From contig CM022670.1 in NCBI GenBank assembly GCA_012295275.1, forward strand, positions 27,808,881-27,872,880: a stretch of 64,000 nucleotides of DNA, read 5' to 3'. The position numbers were made by a program, and so were the translations under genes. A model generated the notes under the pieces. That model searched no databases and had not been told where the DNA came from. It saw only the letters and a program-made list of their open reading frames with translations. Positions within the stretch are counted from its first letter, which is position 1; each line of letters begins with the position of its first letter. Positions 39,936 to 50,722 of the stretch are shown in pieces. Source of the DNA: Chrysomallon squamiferum. Taxonomy: Eukaryota > Mollusca > Gastropoda > Neomphalida > Peltospiridae.

Positions 39936-40725
39936 AAATAATAGAGGAAAAAAGTTCCTGAAAAGTAGGGAAATAGTTTATAGTTGATGCTGAAAAGAGA
40001 TACCATACTAACACGGTTATGTATTAGCTTGGTTAATATTCTCAGTATCACAACAGGGGAATCATATAAGTTTAGTTATTTTACAGTCTAAAGTCTGATA
40101 GGAATAAATAATGTGTGCAGTTTACTTCATCTCAGCAGTGCTGTTATCAGTAGTTATATAATTTCTTTACTCTGGAAACAGGTTATTATATATTACCTGA
40201 GTTTTACATGAATGCAAGTATTAAGAATAGCAAAATATAGAAGATATATTTTAAAAAACCTAAGAAGATGGTTTTAATTTAAAAAAAAAGAAGTTTGTTA
40301 TTGAAAGATTTTATAAGGTTTATACTGAAATTTAATCCAAGATATAAATATTTTTATAGGAAATTTTGTTTTTGTTCTTATTTTAGATTTTAATGCCAAA
40401 ATAAACGTGATAAAAATGTTAAGTTGCCAAAATCAACAGAAAAATGGATAGATTTTAGTTTGCCCTTTCTAACACACTGTGAGTCAAAGATTGAGCATAA
40501 TGGTTGAATTGTTACAATACAAGCAAAACAAGATCTGACATAACCTCTGATATTATTCACAGTAATAATACCAAGAAAACAAAATATTTTTTTTTTTATG
40601 TTATTCAGCATGTTAGATTTTTAAAATGAATTTACTACTTACTCATTTGAACATTAAAATTTTACATTATTTTTTTCTCTCTGCTCTCTTCTCTTCTCCC
40701 TTTTTTTTATCTTTCTCTCTTTCAG

Positions 40726-40746
40726 ACACTCACACAATTGCTAACA
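40726..40746 (+). CDS. Weak candidate 21-nt microexon in the Ig2-Ig3 linker (MeB-like position)
   Basis: The segment follows the most extended pyrimidine tract I noticed in the window (about 40674-40725, ending TTTCTCTCTTTCAG). It can be read as a 21-nt, phase-1-to-1, stop-free exon encoding DTHTIAN before a weak donor (ACA/GTATAT). It lies in the intron where vertebrate type IIa receptors carry the 12-nt MeB exon, which lengthens the Ig2-Ig3 linker. The strong acceptor is striking; the donor is poor and the peptide is not recognised. It could simply be a pyrimidine-rich repeat. Confidence 0.2.
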
Positions 40747-41439
40747 GTATATGCTCTCAGTGTTTATTTATGTTTCTCATTCCCTCTGTTTAAAACATAG
40801 TAACTTTATCACAGCATCCAAACATACATCTGCACATAAATACTAGAAACTAGAGCATTTGACCTAGGAAAACAATGTTTTTGTTGGGTTTTTTCCCCAA
40901 CCAAAAATCAACCTTGTAGCAAACAGTCAGAAATTATCAGAGAAAAAGGTTTCCTTTAATGAGAGAAAAAGTAACCTGCAACATGTTGGAATTATTATTA
41001 TTTTTTAAATCAACATTTGAATGAGTGTTAAATATATTTCATTGCCAATATTTTTTTATTTTTTTTCTAAGGTAAAAATTAACACCACTTCAATGTTTGT
41101 TTGAACGGATGTATTTCACAGGTTAATCCTGAGCACACCCAGACAATTGGCTGTTTTAGCACGTAATTTGTCTTCCTTTAGAGGGGGGTGTCCAATTAGT
41201 AATAATATCCTGTTTTGTAAATTGTTGACAGTGAATAAAAAGGTGTACATGAGGTTGTGCAGCCTGATTTGAAAAAAAAAACAAAACAACTAACTCTTCT
41301 GACAGAAATAGTGGAGTAATAAATAAAAGAAACATGCCAGAGTGGTATTTAATTAACAGAACAAGTAGTTTTTACCTGTAAACTTGATGTTTGTGGTTAT
41401 TTATGTAACAAACTGTGGGGTTTTTTTGTGTTTTTTTTG

Positions 41440-41492
41440 TTTTTTTTCTTGGGGGATTTACTGGGGTTTTTTTTTCTTGGGGGATTTACTGG
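41440..41492 (+). repeat. Two-copy tandem repeat, about 26-bp unit
   Basis: TTTCTTGGGGGATTTACTGG occurs twice in succession with T-run spacers. Confidence 0.85.
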
Positions 41493-43270
41493 TTTTTTTT
41501 TTTTGGGTGTTTTTAAAAAGAAAGAAAGAAAGAAAAAAGAACATGAACATATACATTAAATTTAAAAAAAACATTTTAAAAAGTTAAGAAAAATTAATAA
41601 TTAAAAAATGCGCATAATATCACTGTTTATTTATTTATTATTATTTGCTTGTTTATTTTTTATTATTATTATTTTTTTATATAAACTAGAAATGTGCTCC
41701 ACATTGAACTACTTGAGAGGAAAAGTGCATGTTATTTTGAAAAATATTTTTAGAAAAGCATAACATATACAGATACCATTTTTTATCGAATTTTTAAAAT
41801 AAACACATTTTAAAAAAGTGAATATCTGAGTCAAAACTTTTTCAAACTTTGAGCTTATTCAGTTTCAACTTTCAAATAAATATATTATTAGATTCATTTT
41901 TTGCCTAGACAAAGATTATGCTTGTTATGTCATTCATAAATACCAGGTATCTGGTTTTTAACCAATTGGTAAGATGTAACAGCATTATATGCTCTTTACT
42001 TTGTAATTAATTATTTTACATACTAAACTTGAGTTGGTCAAGTGAAAGTGTCTGAATTACAGATATCCAAGAGAAATAAACTTGAAACTTTTGTGAACAG
42101 TACACACATTTCAAAACCCCAGACTCTAGAATTGGGTACCCTACACAAACACATTTGAACCTTTAATAGAAAGTAAAGACATCTGAACTGGTTGAGTGGT
42201 TATCAAAGATGTTTACAAAAGACAGATCACATGGGACCTGATAGTATAAACCAATTATCATTAAGCTGTGTTATGTCAGATTAGTCTGTTCTAATTGAAT
42301 TAATTTTTCACTTATTATCTCATCACTGAAGCTTGACACACAGATAGCTGTCCTAAGATTGCTGTCTGAAACCAAAAGCTTGTTGTAAGGACAGAGATGA
42401 TTGGTTACTTGTTAACTCTGGACCTGTCATGGACTGCACAACTGAACTTGATTTATGGTGGACTAGGTGCTTCCATGTGGCACACTTTGACAATATGCTG
42501 ATATCTGCAAGATATCATTATTTTATAGTTTGCTATTTCCTAGCTGGTCTGGTTTCTGTTAGTGTCGGAGACATTCTTATCTTTCACATGAACTAAACGG
42601 TTTCAACTAATTTGAGCATTTTAGAATTAATTTATCAGCAGAACCCATAATCTGTCACACATTTAGTGCATCTACAAAGATAGATGCTATATTTACTTTC
42701 TTAAACCTAATTTAAGATTTAAAATTTTTGTTTTTAAATGTTTTAACAAATTATGTTTTTTGTTAAAGGTAATGAGATTAATCTTAACAGCTTCAGTATT
42801 CATGATACTATCAGTGATTATGTCAATTTAAACACTGCATTCATCCAGTTAACAAATGTTAAATATATTGTTAATGGGCCACTTTATGTTTTAAACTTTC
42901 TAAACTAATACTAATTTTGTTCATGCATTTGAGTGAAATACATATATTTACATCTTTTATAAATATTTTTTGTATCCTATTTTCATTTATTCAGTATTCA
43001 ATATCACCGATTCATGTCTGTATTATGCTATCATCTTTTCATCACTATAGTCCTTTTCACTATGATGTATCCCTCACTAGTGATTTTATCAACACACTGC
43101 ATTAAGAATAAATGAATGTGCCATTATAAGAGTGATATATGATGACAAAAAATACAATAGATTGTATAGACACTTATTTTGAGGGATTGGAAAGTAATGT
43201 TTGTTCCGTAATATCTCAAAACATTAGTATAACAATTTCTAGTAATGATATTATTTGGATGATAGAAATC

Positions 43271-43344
43271 AGCTGCTGCTGCTGCTGCTACTATTACTAC
43301 TTCTACTACTACTTCTGCTACTGCTTCTGCTGTTTCCACTGCTG
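43271..43344 (+). repeat. Imperfect CTG/CTA/CTT trinucleotide repeat
   Basis: About 24 pyrimidine-T-R type triplets, starting with six pure CTG units and decaying into CTA, CTT and CTG mixtures. Triplet periodicity gives spurious ORFs on both strands. Confidence 0.9.
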
Positions 43345-44956
43345 TTACAGATTAATTAACTAGGATCTTCTTTTAATGTTGTCCATGGAATCATGGAAAA
43401 TGCTGTTATCAGAACACATAATTTACATACGGCCATAAAAACAGTTTTGTAATGCAAGCAGAAAAGATAGAGATGAATTTATGGTTTTTGAAGCTTGTTG
43501 TTTATGTTGCCTAACTGGTATATAGAAATCTACACAAAGGTCAAGATGAACCCAAATGTTTGCCTTTTCTGTTAATAGCAACCTTGTAATACTTAAAATA
43601 TTTGATTCTTGTCATTAATCATGTCATAAAAAATGTTTGAATGGATTTAGTTCTATCCATAGTTGTATAATCCAGTAAATATCAATAAAATGTGAAACAC
43701 TAGATTTTCTTAAGGTTTAGTGTATACTTATCGTATAATTAGACAGCTATAGTGTAATATACTGTAGACATCCTTCAAATTTTGCAGATTAAATTGCAAA
43801 ATGAAGTGTATACTTTTATTAAAGTTTTAAGTAGTCCAGGTTTTGTTAACCTGCCAACTTGATGAAGGATCATTGAGTCAAATAAGACAGCATGAATCAG
43901 TTGCACTCATGGAGTCTTTGAGCTAATGAGCCACAGCTAATTACACTTGGTCTTAACAGTAAAATAGTTCTGTAGAGAGGTGAAACCTATACTCTCATTA
44001 CATAGTCTCCATCTTCTTGTCTTGTAGCTCAGCTTATCTCAGCATCTGGTCTTTGGTAAGCTGTTACATGTAGGAGAATGTGCGTTGTTTACTGGCGCTA
44101 CCTCTGTGGGTAATAGACATACGTTCTTACTATTTGTGAAAGTCTGTGGAGGCTGCATTAAGAAAAGACTTGGTGAAAGTTTGATAAACACTGGAATTAA
44201 TCCTTAACTAAACAACTGTCAGATCAGTTATGTTTCATTTAGCCACCAGAACACTGAAATATCTTGATGGTAGGAAGAAGATTTTTTTTTTTTTTTAGTT
44301 CAATAAAAGTTAGTTCAGATTTGTTAATTAAAAAAAAAGAAAAAAAAGAATAAAAAAGAAAAAGTAGTAGAAAGAACAGAAAAACTCAACAAAAACTTCC
44401 CTTGTAAAACTTAAGGAAACAAGATACCCAAACAGTGATAAAATAAATTGTAAGAATTTATCTTTAAGTTCTAAAGCACTGACAGTATCTGAAGATAAAA
44501 GAAATTTTATTGTAGGTAAACATCTGAGAAGGTTAGTTGCTTAAGATAAGAAACTTCCATTATATGCTTATTTCTAAACCTAAGTGCAACAGGAGAAAAT
44601 AGAATTAATTTTTCTACTATTAGAGGTTAATGAATGGCCTAAGAGCAGCCAGGATAATGGGCCCCTAGAATCCAAATTATTCCCTTCCTGGCAGTGTTCT
44701 TTGTCATGGCTTGAAGATTTGCAATATGACTAACAAGTTTTTCTGAAATGTGATATAGAAGATGGGTCAGGGGGACCACCCTTCGCCACAGATAAGTAGT
44801 GATGAGTTTTCTAACAGCTGACTAAAAACTTCACCTGTGAGATTTGTCATGATAGAATGGTCACCTAGTACACAACTGTGGGTTTTTAATGTGTTGATGG
44901 GTGAAATATCTCAGAAGCCTTACAGTTTTTTTGGTGCAGTTTGGAATCATTACTTT

Positions 44957-44977
44957 AAAAAAAAAAAAAAAAAAAAA
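44957..44977 (+). repeat. Poly(A) run
   Basis: Homopolymer of about 21 A. Confidence 0.85.
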
Positions 44978-45183
44978 TTCCACCCAAAGAAATATACATA
45001 TCGACAGACACATATAAAGAAAAAAATTAACATATACAACTTGTTAAATATGCTAATACTGTCTAAATGTTATATATTTCTCAACCTGTAACTCACAGAT
45101 TATTTGAATATTATCAAGTTTTAATGCTTCTTTAATAGTTTCAATTACATTTCTGTTAGCACTTTTTTCGTTTTTATTGACAC

Positions 45184-45207
45184 TGTGTGTGTGTGTGTGT
45201 GTGTGTT
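45184..45207 (+). repeat. (GT)12 microsatellite
   Basis: Uninterrupted GT units about 530 bases before the Ig3 exon. Confidence 0.93.
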
Positions 45208-45732
45208 TTAAATATATGAGGAAAAAATATGTGGAATTTTCAGTGAATATCAGCAGAACCTGGAAAATGTTATCAGTAAAGTTCAAAATAAAAAGCTCAG
45301 TGTACTTGACATTTCTTCTAACCTTTTCACATTATTATGAAACAACAATATCACTTTACTACATATCAATAATCGGTAATTGTAGTTAATCTTTTACATA
45401 TTTTGTGCTGCTTTATTTTTCTACATGTATTTTGTAACTTGAGTGAATGTCAGAATACCATCTAAATCTCTAATCCTTATCAGGTGGATTGGTTTTGCAA
45501 TAAACACTTATATTTTTTAACAGTATTTTTTTGGTCTTTTGGAAGAGAACATTTTTATTATATTATTATTATTATTTTTTTAAACTGCTTGGTATATTTG
45601 ATTGATTTTGTAAATATTGTATTTTGCTGACATAATAGGTTGTCTAATCATACATACATTTCTATAATTAGGGTATTTTTAGATTATTAAAAAAATATTA
45701 TAGTTATATATAGATTTTTTTTTTCATTTTAG

Positions 45733-46002
45733 TTCGTCGTGTACCACCTCATTTTTCAATCCCACCGGAGGATACTAAGATCATGCCAAATGCTGATGTG
45801 AACCTCACCTGCGTAGCCGTTGGATCCCCAATGCCATATGTTAAGTGGCGGGAAGGAGCACGAGAACTTACCAATGAAGATGAAATCCCGATCGGTAGAA
45901 ACATTTTACAGTTAAAAGAAGTGAAAGAGTCTAAGAATTACACATGTATTGCATCTTCAGACCTGGGCAACATTGAGGCAACAGCATCTGTCATTGTAGA
46001 AG
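45733..46002 (+). CDS. LAR-type receptor tyrosine phosphatase: Ig-like domain 3 exon
   Basis: This 270-nt exon (90 codons, phase 1 to 1; about residues 221-310) is the most diagnostic in the window. It reads [13 protein letters not shown], then [17 protein letters not shown], then [14 protein letters not shown] and [11 protein letters not shown], which are hallmark segments of LAR-family Ig3. Cysteines in NLTC and NYTC form the Ig disulfide, and both sit in potential N-glycosylation sites (NLT, NYT). In the family, Ig1-Ig3 form the module that binds trans-synaptic partners such as Slitrk, IL1RAPL1 and NGL-3 in vertebrates. Acceptor CATTTTAG and donor GAAG/GTAAGT are strong. Confidence 0.97.
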
Positions 46003-46217
46003 GTAAGTCATTTTTGTTTAATTCCCTGTTTTTATTTTCATTTGCTGTGATACATTTATTAATGATGTTTAATTAAAAACTGCTGTCATTTTTATCAAGC
46101 AAAGCATGTTTGTTGGTGAATTTATTTATTCATAATTTGATATTTATTTTGGTTCTTTTAATTTTCCTAACAACCACAAAAAACTATTGTTTCTCAAACT
46201 GGAATTTTTGCATCTTA

Positions 46218-46219
46218 TT

Positions 46220-46257
<38 letters not shown>
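46218..46257 (+). repeat. (ATT)n microsatellite
   Basis: About nine ATT units after ATTT repeats. Confidence 0.9.
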
Positions 46258-47176
46258 ATATTAAAAAGAAAACAAATTGAAATGTGTTGCATGTATATAA
46301 CATGGAAATAAATTTAAAAAAATGATAAAACAGAATAAACTAAATAATATTTCAAATGTTATTAAATTATTACGTAAAACTTAACCATGTTTGAAAAAAC
46401 ACACCAAAACAGAAGATAGCTCACTGAGCTACTTTACATACACATCATTCTCCTTTATTATCAGATAATTACAGAATCTGTCATCATTATTTAATAATAA
46501 CCATTTCTACAAAGGAAACACTTAGTGCTGTCAGTTTATGAAAATGAGAGAAAAATCACCAGCGAACATCCTAACACATGTAGTCTATTCATATCATTGA
46601 CTTGTCATTAGTAATTGCTTGATAATATGATAACAGCTTCATCTACATATTACTATTACTAAGTATTTATACACTACTAATGGTTTCAGAATTACCTTGT
46701 TTTTAACTCATAGTATTGATTGTTATTTTTCACTTGCATTACAAAACAACAACACTACTGTAAACTATTGTGTTTAGCTCCTTTTTGTGGAGAGAGAGAG
46801 AAAGAAGATCAGTTTGTTAAAATATTTACAGCAGTATTTTGTTGTGTATTTTTTTTTTTTTTTAATTACCATATTATACCTTTTAATGTTTTGTTGACAA
46901 AACTGCATGGTTGTCGTCAAGTTAAATCTGTGTGCATAATCCATCAAGTAGCTTTTATTGATTGACATTCCATTTAGCCTCAAGTAATGCATGCCGATAT
47001 ATCCCGTTATTACTTGGCCATCATTTATATTCTGTTTCCCTCATTTATCCATCCATTTGGTTATTGCCCTAATGTCATTTGTTATTTTGTTTGGGGCAGA
47101 GGGTGATCTTTTGTCTGAATTACCTGCTTGCTTCTTTTTCATTTTGTTTGGCCATGATAAGTTCAGCAGCAGTATC

Positions 47177-47190
47177 GTTGCCTTGGCAAC
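47177..47190 (+). promoter_or_regulatory. RFX X-box
   Basis: GTTGCCTTGGCAAC is a 14-base inverted repeat that fits the RFX transcription-factor consensus (GTTRCC, short spacer, GGYAAC) with both half sites intact. RFX factors bind promoters of ciliary and neuronal genes in animals. Forty-two bases downstream lies a CCAAT box, a frequent partner of RFX sites. The sequence match is seen; binding is inferred. Confidence 0.55.
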
Positions 47191-47230
47191 AGGATGAGAC
47201 AAGTGCCTCTTGCTACAGTCAGCTCAGTCA

Positions 47231-47240
47231 GCCAATCAGG
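47231..47240 (+). promoter_or_regulatory. CCAAT box (NF-Y type)
   Basis: GCCAATCAGG matches the NF-Y CCAAT consensus, including the flanking R-R-CCAAT-CA pattern in part. It stands in a GC-richer patch 42 bases after the X-box. CCAAT boxes normally lie 60-100 bases before a start site, which would place transcription start near 47300-47340, if functional. Confidence 0.5.
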
Positions 47241-47749
47241 CGGCTTGTTGCACCAACCATAGATCACATGCCAGTTCTCTGTCTCTTTGAGAAAGAGAGC
47301 ACTGCACAGTGTCTCAGATACTCATAAACTTACTACAAGCAACTTGCTTCCCTCTTGTTCCAAACTCTGGCACTGAACTTTGGATTGGATTAGTATCACA
47401 TTTTTATTTGTTCTAAGCACATTCTTAAAACTGGTGTAACAAGTTTATATACCTTATCACAGTAGGAAGTTCTATTTAGTGTTAATTTTTTTTTCACTGG
47501 AAATTCACAGGAAAACGTATTCAGAAGTTGCTAAAAGTTTTATTGCGTGTTTTGATTTTCTTATCTGAGTGCTGTTGTTAACTTGGAAGTTAACTCAAAG
47601 CCTTTAACAGGGTCAAAAGCCCACAGGCACCAACGTCCTGGATATATATGTTGAGCACTTGTTGCTTATATTTACTGCTATAATTATGACAGGATATCTG
47701 CTTTAACTGACTTCTGAAAAGCACAATTTTTCGCTATCACTGTTTAGTG

Positions 47750-47806
47750 CTATATATGCACACTATATAGTAGTTGTTCAATTTTCTTGACTCAGGGAAC
47801 TGAGTC
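47750..47806 (+). promoter_or_regulatory. Possible core promoter: TATA-like elements, initiator-like TCAATT and AP-1 palindrome
   Basis: TATATATG starts at 47751 and CTATATAG at 47763. An initiator-like TCAATT occurs near 47779, about 28 bases after the first TATA. At 47788-47794 lies a perfect AP-1/TRE site (TGACTCA) that forms part of a 7-bp inverted repeat GACTCAG-GGAA-CTGAGTC (47789-47806). TATA-like strings are common in AT-rich DNA, so only the combination is suggestive. It sits about 100 bases before the candidate alternative start codon. Confidence 0.3.
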
Positions 47807-47875
47807 TCACTCTCTTTGTCACTCTGTGCAATGCAGTAGTAGGCTTCTGGCCAGCCGTGAATGAAAGTCACAATC

Positions 47876-48284
47876 ATGGCTAACTTTTGGCACCACTATC
47901 GCTCACTTGATTTCAGCGCTGTTAATACACACTTGAAGTGGATTTTAATGTACTGCTGCTTACTCAGTTGTCTCCCTTATTCATGCTCTACTACAGCGTT
48001 GCCGAGTCCACCTACAGGTTTGAGGGTCTCGGAAGTTACTGCCTCGTCTGTCAAACTATCCTGGGAATCATCGTCAACCACGCCTGATACTTCATATATT
48101 GTGCAGTACAAATCGAAAAACTCACCTGGAGCTCACTATAAAGAGAAAACCAATATTGGAAGTACCACATACACAGTCAGGCATCTGGCTGCCTTCACGA
48201 ATTATGAATTTCGAATTGTTACTGTGACAAAAGTTGGGCGTGGACCCCCGAGCAATCCCATTGCGGTCAAAACAGGAGAACTAG
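47876..48284 (+). CDS. Candidate alternative first exon: signal-peptide leader fused to FNIII-1
   Basis: The ATG at 47876 has A at -3 and G at +4. A second in-frame ATG at 47861 has a poor context and directly follows a TGA. From 47876 the frame stays open for 40 codons and enters the FNIII-1 exon in the correct frame without splicing. The leader starts MANFWHHYRS and has a hydrophobic core (WILMYCCLLSCLPY, residues about 22-35) followed by small polar residues (SCSTTA) suited to signal-peptidase cleavage. Upstream are promoter-like motifs and an alternative acceptor at 47835-47836 (ACTCTGTGCAATGCAG), so the leader could also be reached from a separate 5'UTR exon. The product would be an Ig-less LAR receptor starting at FNIII-1. 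The open leader could be chance in this GC-richer patch, so this remains a hypothesis. Confidence 0.45.
47997..48284 (+). CDS. LAR-type receptor tyrosine phosphatase: fibronectin type III domain 1 exon
   Basis: This 288-nt exon (96 codons, phase 1 to 1; about residues 311-406) begins LPSPPTGLRVSEVTASSVKLSW and ends VKTGEL. It shows FNIII landmarks: Pro-rich start, Trp in KLSWE, the Tyr of SYIVQYK, and NYEFRIVTV followed by GRGPPSNP, which is the signature FNIII-1 segment of LAR proteins (I-G-R-G-P-P-S). Acceptor is CTCTACTACAG and donor is CTAG/GTCAGT. Other LAR receptors have up to eight or nine FNIII repeats; the next ones are not in this window. The reading frame also extends upstream of the acceptor into a leader that may be an alternative start. 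Confidence 0.96.
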
Positions 48285-49394
48285 GTCAGTGTTAAAATAA
48301 CCCCATGTTGTATGCCCGCTGCTTTTTTTCCCTAAGTTTTAAATTCTGATTTTAGTTGCACAATTTAGTTTTACTTTCATTTATTATCATTATTATTATT
48401 ATTTTTTTTTTTTTATTTCTAGTATAATTTTTGGTTTCTGCATGCTAAAATACCTCACCCTGTTTTCTATTGTTTTGGTGCAGGGCCCAATGTTGTTGTT
48501 GTTTTTGTTGTTGTCCACTGTAAAAATATCTGTATTTTTGGTGTGAGACACTTAGATTTATATATATGTATATAATCACTATTGTTCTTATTATTTTACA
48601 ATTCTGGACATTTTGTTAAGTAAAAGCACAGTTTTGATTTTTAATATAAACTACTCTGTACTTTATTACCATTAATTTTAATTTTTAAGAAATTTTTAAG
48701 TCTTATATTAATTTTCAGAACTAAAAATACATGGATTCATTCTAATAATACTTAATCACTTTTCTATTTTATTAAACTTTTTAAAAAGTTTGGTAAAAAA
48801 ATAAAATAAAAACCCAGAAGCAAACCCCCCTATACATTTAAATCTATTTTTGTAAATATATATATTTTTAGAAGTTTTCATTATTATAAATTTGAAGTAT
48901 GTTATATAAAATATTATATTTCAAATTAAATTATTGTTAATGGTTTATCTAAATACTTATCTGTCAAATATCTAAAAATCTGTTAACATTTTAAAAATAT
49001 TCAGTTTCATAAAGTAATTACAAAATAGTTTGGAATGTTCATTTTTGTTACAACGGTCTGAATTGTGCATGTTTTTGCATGAATTTTAATAGACTCGTAA
49101 TTTGATATTTTTATTACTTTTAAATTATATGTGTGACATCATATTTTTACAATTGTATGTGTTTTCTTTATCTTAATATATTTTACAGTAAATGTATCAA
49201 TAATTTTAAATAATGTATTATTGAAATTGTTGACAATCAGATTGGTCCTAAAAATGTATGAATTGTTTAGAAAATAATAATAATAATAATAATTAAAAAA
49301 CATTTATTTAATTTTTATCAGGAAACAAATGTTTCTTTTATTTTCTTTTTTTATATAAAGTTGAAAAACTTTATCCTTTTTTTCCTTTACTATC

Positions 49395-49415
49395 AAAAAA
49401 AAAAAAAAAAAAAAA
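49395..49415 (+). repeat. Poly(A) run
   Basis: Homopolymer of about 21 A. Confidence 0.85.
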
Positions 49416-50694
49416 TTGATAAGCCAACAAAGTTGAAAGAAAATAACTGCAGTTTATATCTAGAACTATTATCTATCTACTCTGCAGGCATTTACACTTA
49501 AAAACAAATTTAACTACAAGTAATAAAAAACACAAGATCTTGCCAGATTAATACTATAATTGATCATCACCTAGAGTTTTGATGAAAACCTGACTTTATG
49601 TTCCTTCAGCAGGGGACATTTTTTTTATAAAACATGGCTAAAACTATCCTTGTGATGTTTAAAGTAGGACACATTTTTTTCCCAAGAATTTTAACATGAA
49701 ACCAGATGTTTTGATTCTGTTTTGAGTGTCCTAAGGGTTACAGGTTTCAGAAATTTAAGTTTTAAGATGAGTTAGGTTTGACCATAAAAGAAAACCCCTA
49801 AAAAACATAGATGGAAATATATTTTGGGATCTGTGTACTATTTTGGTGGATACATTTTTTTATAATAGATAAATAAGTCTTCATTACTCAGATATTCAGA
49901 TTAAATTATTGTATTTCTATACAAGTGGCCTACTGTTAATAGTTATTTGACACTACAAACCTAAAGAAGCAAATTACTTTGTGATTTTTGTCTGGTTTTA
50001 AGGTTTAATCATCCATCCATCTATTCATTCTTGTCATTTAGCTATATAATTTTATATCAGAAAGCTAGACTTGTAAATGACAAATAAGAGATAGGTATTA
50101 TTTTAAATGTAATGACTGTTCACATAATAATTCTAGTTTATTGGCCATGACATTAGCAAACACCATTTTTCTTCAGAAAGGAATTTTTTTTCTAATATTT
50201 ATAGTGAGGCTGGTTATTAGAGATTATAGGTCTTTTTAAAGAAACATTTACTATGTTTTGTTACAGTAATTACTGAGATGTGATAAATACATGCTTGTTT
50301 GTAGAAAAGTGAGGTTTTTATCATGAAAAGGACAAGGTTTAATGAAAGGTCAGTGATGGATCAATAACAGCAATGAAAGAACAATTACACAGTGTACAAC
50401 AGTTGCGTTGTGCTGTCTTAGATTATAATCTGCAGTAAGTCTTTAGGAAATGATGTGTTATCTGCAGACATCTTGCTGTCAGGTGCCAGACATTTGTAAG
50501 TGTCATCTTTTCATCACAGATATCAGAAATATTTCACACTTGCAGATGAAGATCACAATGAAATATGTGCGCAGTTTAGACATTTATTAAACATCTTTAA
50601 GGATGTATTGTTGTACAATGATTGGATATATTTATTATTCTTCTGTTAAAAACCAGTCATGAGGTATATAATTCAATATAATTATGACAATGAA

Positions 50695-50722
50695 AATGAT
50701 GATGATAATGATGATGATGATA
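50695..50722 (+). repeat. (GAT)n short repeat
   Basis: About nine GAT units with one AAT interruption. Confidence 0.85.

Larger units (their letters stand above)
46003..47996 (+). other. Intron between Ig3 and FNIII-1 (about 2.0 kb) with GC-rich promoter-like half
   Basis: The first kilobase is ordinary AT-rich intron with (ATT)n and poly(T) runs. From about 46990 to the FNIII-1 acceptor (CTCTACTACAG, 47996) the composition becomes clearly GC-richer and holds an RFX X-box, CCAAT box, TATA-like elements, an AP-1 site, an internal acceptor and an in-frame start codon. This half is annotated separately as a candidate internal promoter and alternative first exon. Confidence 0.7.

Noticed and set aside
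43124-43363. Overlapping ORFs rich in Cys/Tyr on one strand and Ala/Val on the other
   Set aside because: Translations of the CTG/CTA triplet repeat.
47079-47327. 82-codon ORF over the X-box and CCAAT box
   Set aside because: No splice path into the receptor frame and no recognised domain; the promoter-motif reading explains the composition better.
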